9,315 bases of DNA, from assembly GCA_049653745.1 (NCBI GenBank), contig JBASGW010000082.1, positions 1-9,315 of the forward strand, read 5' to 3'. Below the pieces are notes generated by a model. The model had not been told where the DNA came from, did not search any database, and saw only the letters and a program-made list of their open reading frames with translations. The position numbers and the translations under genes are program-made. Of this stretch, positions 7,285-9,315 are shown in pieces. Each line of letters opens with the position of its first letter. The stretch's first letter is position 1. The stretch is from CANDYO01 sp049653745 (GTDB taxonomy: Bacteria; Pseudomonadota; Alphaproteobacteria; Rickettsiales; CANDYO01).

Positions 7285-7685
7285 AAAATTTACTAATAAT
7301 ATTTTTATTATTTTATTCTTCTATCGTAAAGTCAGAGGGCAGTTTAACAGCAAGTGTTACTTCAATTAGGTTGGCAATAGACGATAACCATCTAACCACA
7401 ATATATTTTAATATTATTAATCAAACAAAGGAATTGGAATATTTGGTGAATGCAGAAATTGTTGGTTATCCAGAAGCTAAGCTTTCAATTAATAAAACTG
7501 TTATTGATGCTGGAGTTGCAAGGATAATTAAAATAGAGAATTTAATTATTCCCAGTAAGAGTACAATAAGCCTAAAATCATTACGAATTTTCCTAGCTGT
7601 GAAGAATTATCCTAAAACTACCAAAAATTGTAAAATTAAATTTAATTTTACTAAGGGGCAGTCAATCTATGCCAATATAAATTAA
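7281..7685 (+). CDS. Small exported protein, PCu(A)C/DUF461-like pattern
   Basis: A 134-residue protein with an N-terminal signal peptide: basic K2, a hydrophobic core at about 4-16 and a plausible cleavage after S18 (VKS|EG). The mature part is beta-rich and follows the order of strands seen in PCu(A)C periplasmic copper chaperones: a TIYFNIINQT strand, a LSINKTVID segment, LIIPSKSTISLKS, then LRIFLAVKNY and a closing KIKFNFTKGQSI strand. The usual copper ligands (His and Met, as in HxM near the end) are not seen; the aligned places read INK and RIFLAV. If the family assignment is right, this is a member that has lost metal binding. The ATG overlaps the dapE stop by four bases (ATGA) without a ribosome binding site, making it the last gene of the run. 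Export is fairly sure, family membership is tentative and function unknown. Confidence 0.6.
   Translation: MKNLLIIFLLFYSSIVKSEGSLTASVTSIRLAIDDNHLTTIYFNIINQTKELEYLVNAEIVGYPEAKLSINKTVIDAGVARIIKIENLIIPSKSTISLKSLRIFLAVKNYPKTTKNCKIKFNFTKGQSIYANIN
7630..7651. repeat. Perfect 22-bp palindrome inside the small exported protein gene
   Basis: The half-site GTAAAATTAAA is followed immediately by its exact reverse complement. It lies within the coding region about 35 bases before the stop. The core is pure A/T with one G/C pair at each end, and no T run follows, so it is not a clear terminator. It may be chance in AT-rich coding sequence. Confidence 0.6.
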
Positions 7686-7728
7686 ATTTCACTATTTTAA
7701 CAATGTTGAGATGAATTCATGAAATATA

Positions 7729-7757
7729 TTGTGCTGAGATAAATTTATTGTGATAAT
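7729..7757 (+). promoter_or_regulatory. Candidate extended -10 promoter for the tandem-repeat gene
   Basis: A -35-like TTGTGC (7729-7734) is separated by 17 bases from GATAAT (7752-7757), which matches TATAAT at five of six positions. TG at 7749-7750 with one intervening base makes it an extended -10. A start near 7764 would leave a leader of about 30 bases before ATG 7796. The heptamer TATTGTG occurs twice, at 7727-7733 and 7746-7752, so part of the match may reflect that local repeat. Confidence 0.4.
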
Positions 7758-7795
7758 ATTATAAAAATATATTTTTCTATTTTGGGGTATTAATT

Positions 7796-9315
7796 ATGTA
7801 TAATGAAGATGGACCTTCTCAAGCACTTAGAAGACTTATCAGAAATTTTGATGAAGAACAAATAAAAGCTTTAAAAGACCTTATTCTAAGTGAAAATATA
7901 TTTAAGTTTGCTGAGGAAGGTTATGATATAAATTGTTTTATTGATTCATTACAGATTGATAACAGAGAGGGTGATTCAAGAGGGTTTTCCTTGAGAAATA
8001 GTCCTGCATGGATTAAATATAATTCTAAACAACATAATACTTTTAGAAATAAAATTAAGAAAATTATTCGAAATTATTCCATAATTCATGGAATCATTAA
8101 TTTAACATCAGAGCAGCAAAAAGATGAATATTATAATATCTTAAAGAAGCATTTTGATGAGATGTATCCAAGTATAAAAGTTATGGATGTTTTTCGCATG
8201 GTAGAAAGATTAACCGAAGATCAATGGAAAAATTTTGAAAATTCTTTTAGAAATAAATATATAAAAAATTATGTAGATAAGCATAATGATTATGCAATAA
8301 TTTTAACAGATTTACAAAATATTAGGAGAAATGGGGCCATCAATGGTCAAGGTAATAATTATTCGATCTATAGATCGAAGATGGATTACTTGCTCACTCA
8401 ATCTGATTTTCGTGAAATGTTAGAGGGACAAATAAAAACATCTTCTAGTTTAAATAAAAATAATAATTTTAGTGCATCAAATATACCTACAGGAACATCC
8501 AGTCAGGAAAGAATTTCAACCGTAATGTCATCTCCAGCTCCTGTAGCCAGGGTCTCAGCTAATAGTCTTGATGCAGCTTTAGGCGCCGCATCAAATATAC
8601 CTACAGGAACATCCAGTCAGGAAAGAATTTCAACCGTAATGTCATCTCCAGCTGTAGCCAAGGTCTCAGCTAATAGTATTGACGCAGCTTTAGGCACCGC
8701 ATCAAATATACCTACAGGAACATCCAGTCAGGAAAGAATTTCAACCGTAATGTCATCTCCAGCTGTAGCCAAGGTCTCAGCTAATAGTATTGACGCAGCT
8801 TTAGGCGCTGCATCAAATATACCTACAGGAACATCCAGTCAGGAAAGAATTTCAACCGTAATGTCATCTCCAGCTGTAGCCAAGGTCTCAGCTAATAGTC
8901 TTGATGCAGCTTTAGGCGCTGCATCAAATATACCTACAGGAACATCCAGTCAGGAAAGAATTTCAACCGTAATGTCATCTCCAACTCCTGTAGCCAAGGT
9001 CTCAGCTAATAGTCTTGACGCAGCTTTAAGTGCTGCATCAAATGAAAAGAACCTTAACTTAAGTGAGGGAAATTTATCTAGAGAAGATACATCTTCTTCA
9101 GCTAGTGTTGCTTCAGATCTGCTCAATAATATTAAATTCAGTGCTTTAAGTGAATCTGAAAGAAAAGAATTATTAGATGTGGTTGATGCGCTTATAAGTA
9201 TTAGAGGAAATAGCAGTCCAGAAAATAAGCCGGCGTCAAAAACAGATTTGGAATTGAATTCCCGAGATAAAAAGCGTGTCTCTAGCCAGATTAGTGGGGG
9301 TAATTCTTTAGTAGG
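7796..9315 (+). CDS. Tandem-repeat protein of unknown function, 3' end outside the window
   Basis: An open frame of 506 complete codons that runs off the right edge without a stop. I do not recognise the family. Residues 1 to about 215 are a charged, probably helical and soluble region rich in Asn, Lys and Ile, with no signal peptide or membrane segment. Residues 227-413 are five near-identical repeats of 37 or 38 residues rich in Ser, Ala, Thr and Val, with consensus core SSQERISTVMSSPA then VAKVSANSLDAALG. Residues 414-506 form a Ser-rich tail with a short amphipathic stretch (FSALSESERKELLDVVDALI) and a basic KKR near the edge. ATG 7796 has a weak GGGG tract eight bases ahead and a plausible promoter upstream. 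A low-complexity repeat protein in an intracellular bacterium suggests a secreted or surface-interacting role, as for Ehrlichia and Anaplasma tandem-repeat proteins, but these repeats are close to neutral in charge rather than acidic. Function is inference only. Confidence 0.8.
   Translation, partial: MYNEDGPSQALRRLIRNFDEEQIKALKDLILSENIFKFAEEGYDINCFIDSLQIDNREGDSRGFSLRNSPAWIKYNSKQHNTFRNKIKKIIRNYSIIHGIINLTSEQQKDEYYNILKKHFDEMYPSIKVMDVFRMVERLTEDQWKNFENSFRNKYIKNYVDKHNDYAIILTDLQNIRRNGAINGQGNNYSIYRSKMDYLLTQSDFREMLEGQIKTSSSLNKNNNFSASNIPTGTSSQERISTVMSSPAPVARVSANSLDAALGAASNIPTGTSSQERISTVMSSPAVAKVSANSIDAALGTASNIPTGTSSQERISTVMSSPAVAKVSANSIDAALGAASNIPTGTSSQERISTVMSSPAVAKVSANSLDAALGAASNIPTGTSSQERISTVMSSPTPVAKVSANSLDAALSAASNEKNLNLSEGNLSREDTSSSASVASDLLNNIKFSALSESERKELLDVVDALISIRGNSSPENKPASKTDLELNSRDKKRVSSQISGGNSLV
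8362..8379. repeat. Perfect 18-bp palindrome in the tandem-repeat gene
   Basis: The half-site TTCGATCTA is followed directly by TAGATCGAA. It lies in the N-terminal coding part, about 95 bases before the repeat array, and contains two GATC sites. It could be a protein-binding or restriction/methylation site, or chance. Confidence 0.6.
8474..9034 (+). repeat. Five in-frame near-identical tandem repeats (114/111/111/111/114 bp)
   Basis: Units start at 8474, 8588, 8699, 8810 and 8921. The first 63 bases of every unit, from GCATCAAAT to TCATCTCCA, are identical in all five. Differences are confined to the second part: an extra CCT codon in units 1 and 5 only, GCT/ACT, AGG/AAG, ATT/CTT, GAT/GAC, and the last two codons of each unit (GGC GCC, GGC ACC, GGC GCT, AGT GCT). 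Three codons of a further unit (GCA TCA AAT) follow at 9035-9043. The lengths are multiples of three, so copy-number change keeps the frame. GC is about 44% by hand count of unit 2. Confidence 0.97.

Noticed and set aside
7686..7795. Intrinsic terminator after the operon, including the 10-bp palindrome ATGAATTCAT at 7711-7720
   Set aside because: The palindrome has no loop and no T run after it, and no other stem with a T tract is visible in this spacer.
8474..9034. CRISPR-like array
   Set aside because: The repeats abut directly without unique spacers, the unit is 111-114 bp and stays in frame with a long open reading frame, so it is a coding tandem repeat.

Overview
The window is AT-rich and every credible gene lies on the + strand. 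The core genes have alphaproteobacterial traits: a GyrA with the extra segment in its C-terminal domain that is common in alphaproteobacteria, a class IIA HAD hydrolase of the TIGR01459 type, and a CoaD with an ASK/ASR-like variant of the ISSS motif. Together with a 28-residue ribonuclease-inhibitor-type LRR protein and a tandem-repeat protein, this suggests an obligately intracellular alphaproteobacterium, most likely of the order Rickettsiales (inference; no rRNA gene is present to confirm it).

Layout. Positions 1-231 hold no confident gene: a more G-rich scrap at 1-69, then an AT-rich leader. Positions 232-1863 encode a 543-residue LRR protein with no signal peptide and an unrecognised helical C-terminal half. 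Positions 1864-2000 form a structured intergenic region. Positions 2001-7685 form a tight five-gene run: gyrA (TTG start), a HAD phosphatase-like protein, coaD, dapE and a small exported protein with a PCu(A)C-like pattern. Its junctions are a 4-nt gap and overlaps of 1, 8 and 4 nt, so transcription as one unit with translational coupling is likely. Positions 7686-7795 are a short intergenic region with a plausible extended -10 promoter. From 7796 to the right edge an open reading frame of at least 506 codons has no stop inside the window. It encodes an unrecognised N-terminal region, then five nearly identical 37/38-residue repeats, then a Ser-rich tail.

How the parts work together. The central operon combines housekeeping roles: DNA supercoiling (GyrA), the penultimate step of coenzyme A synthesis (CoaD) and the diaminopimelate/lysine branch that feeds peptidoglycan (DapE). 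It is flanked on both sides by lineage-specific genes that look like host-interaction proteins. The most unusual element is the tandem-repeat array at 8474-9034. All five copies share an identical 63-nt block, the copies differ only in their second part, and the array is distinctly more GC-rich than the sequence before it.
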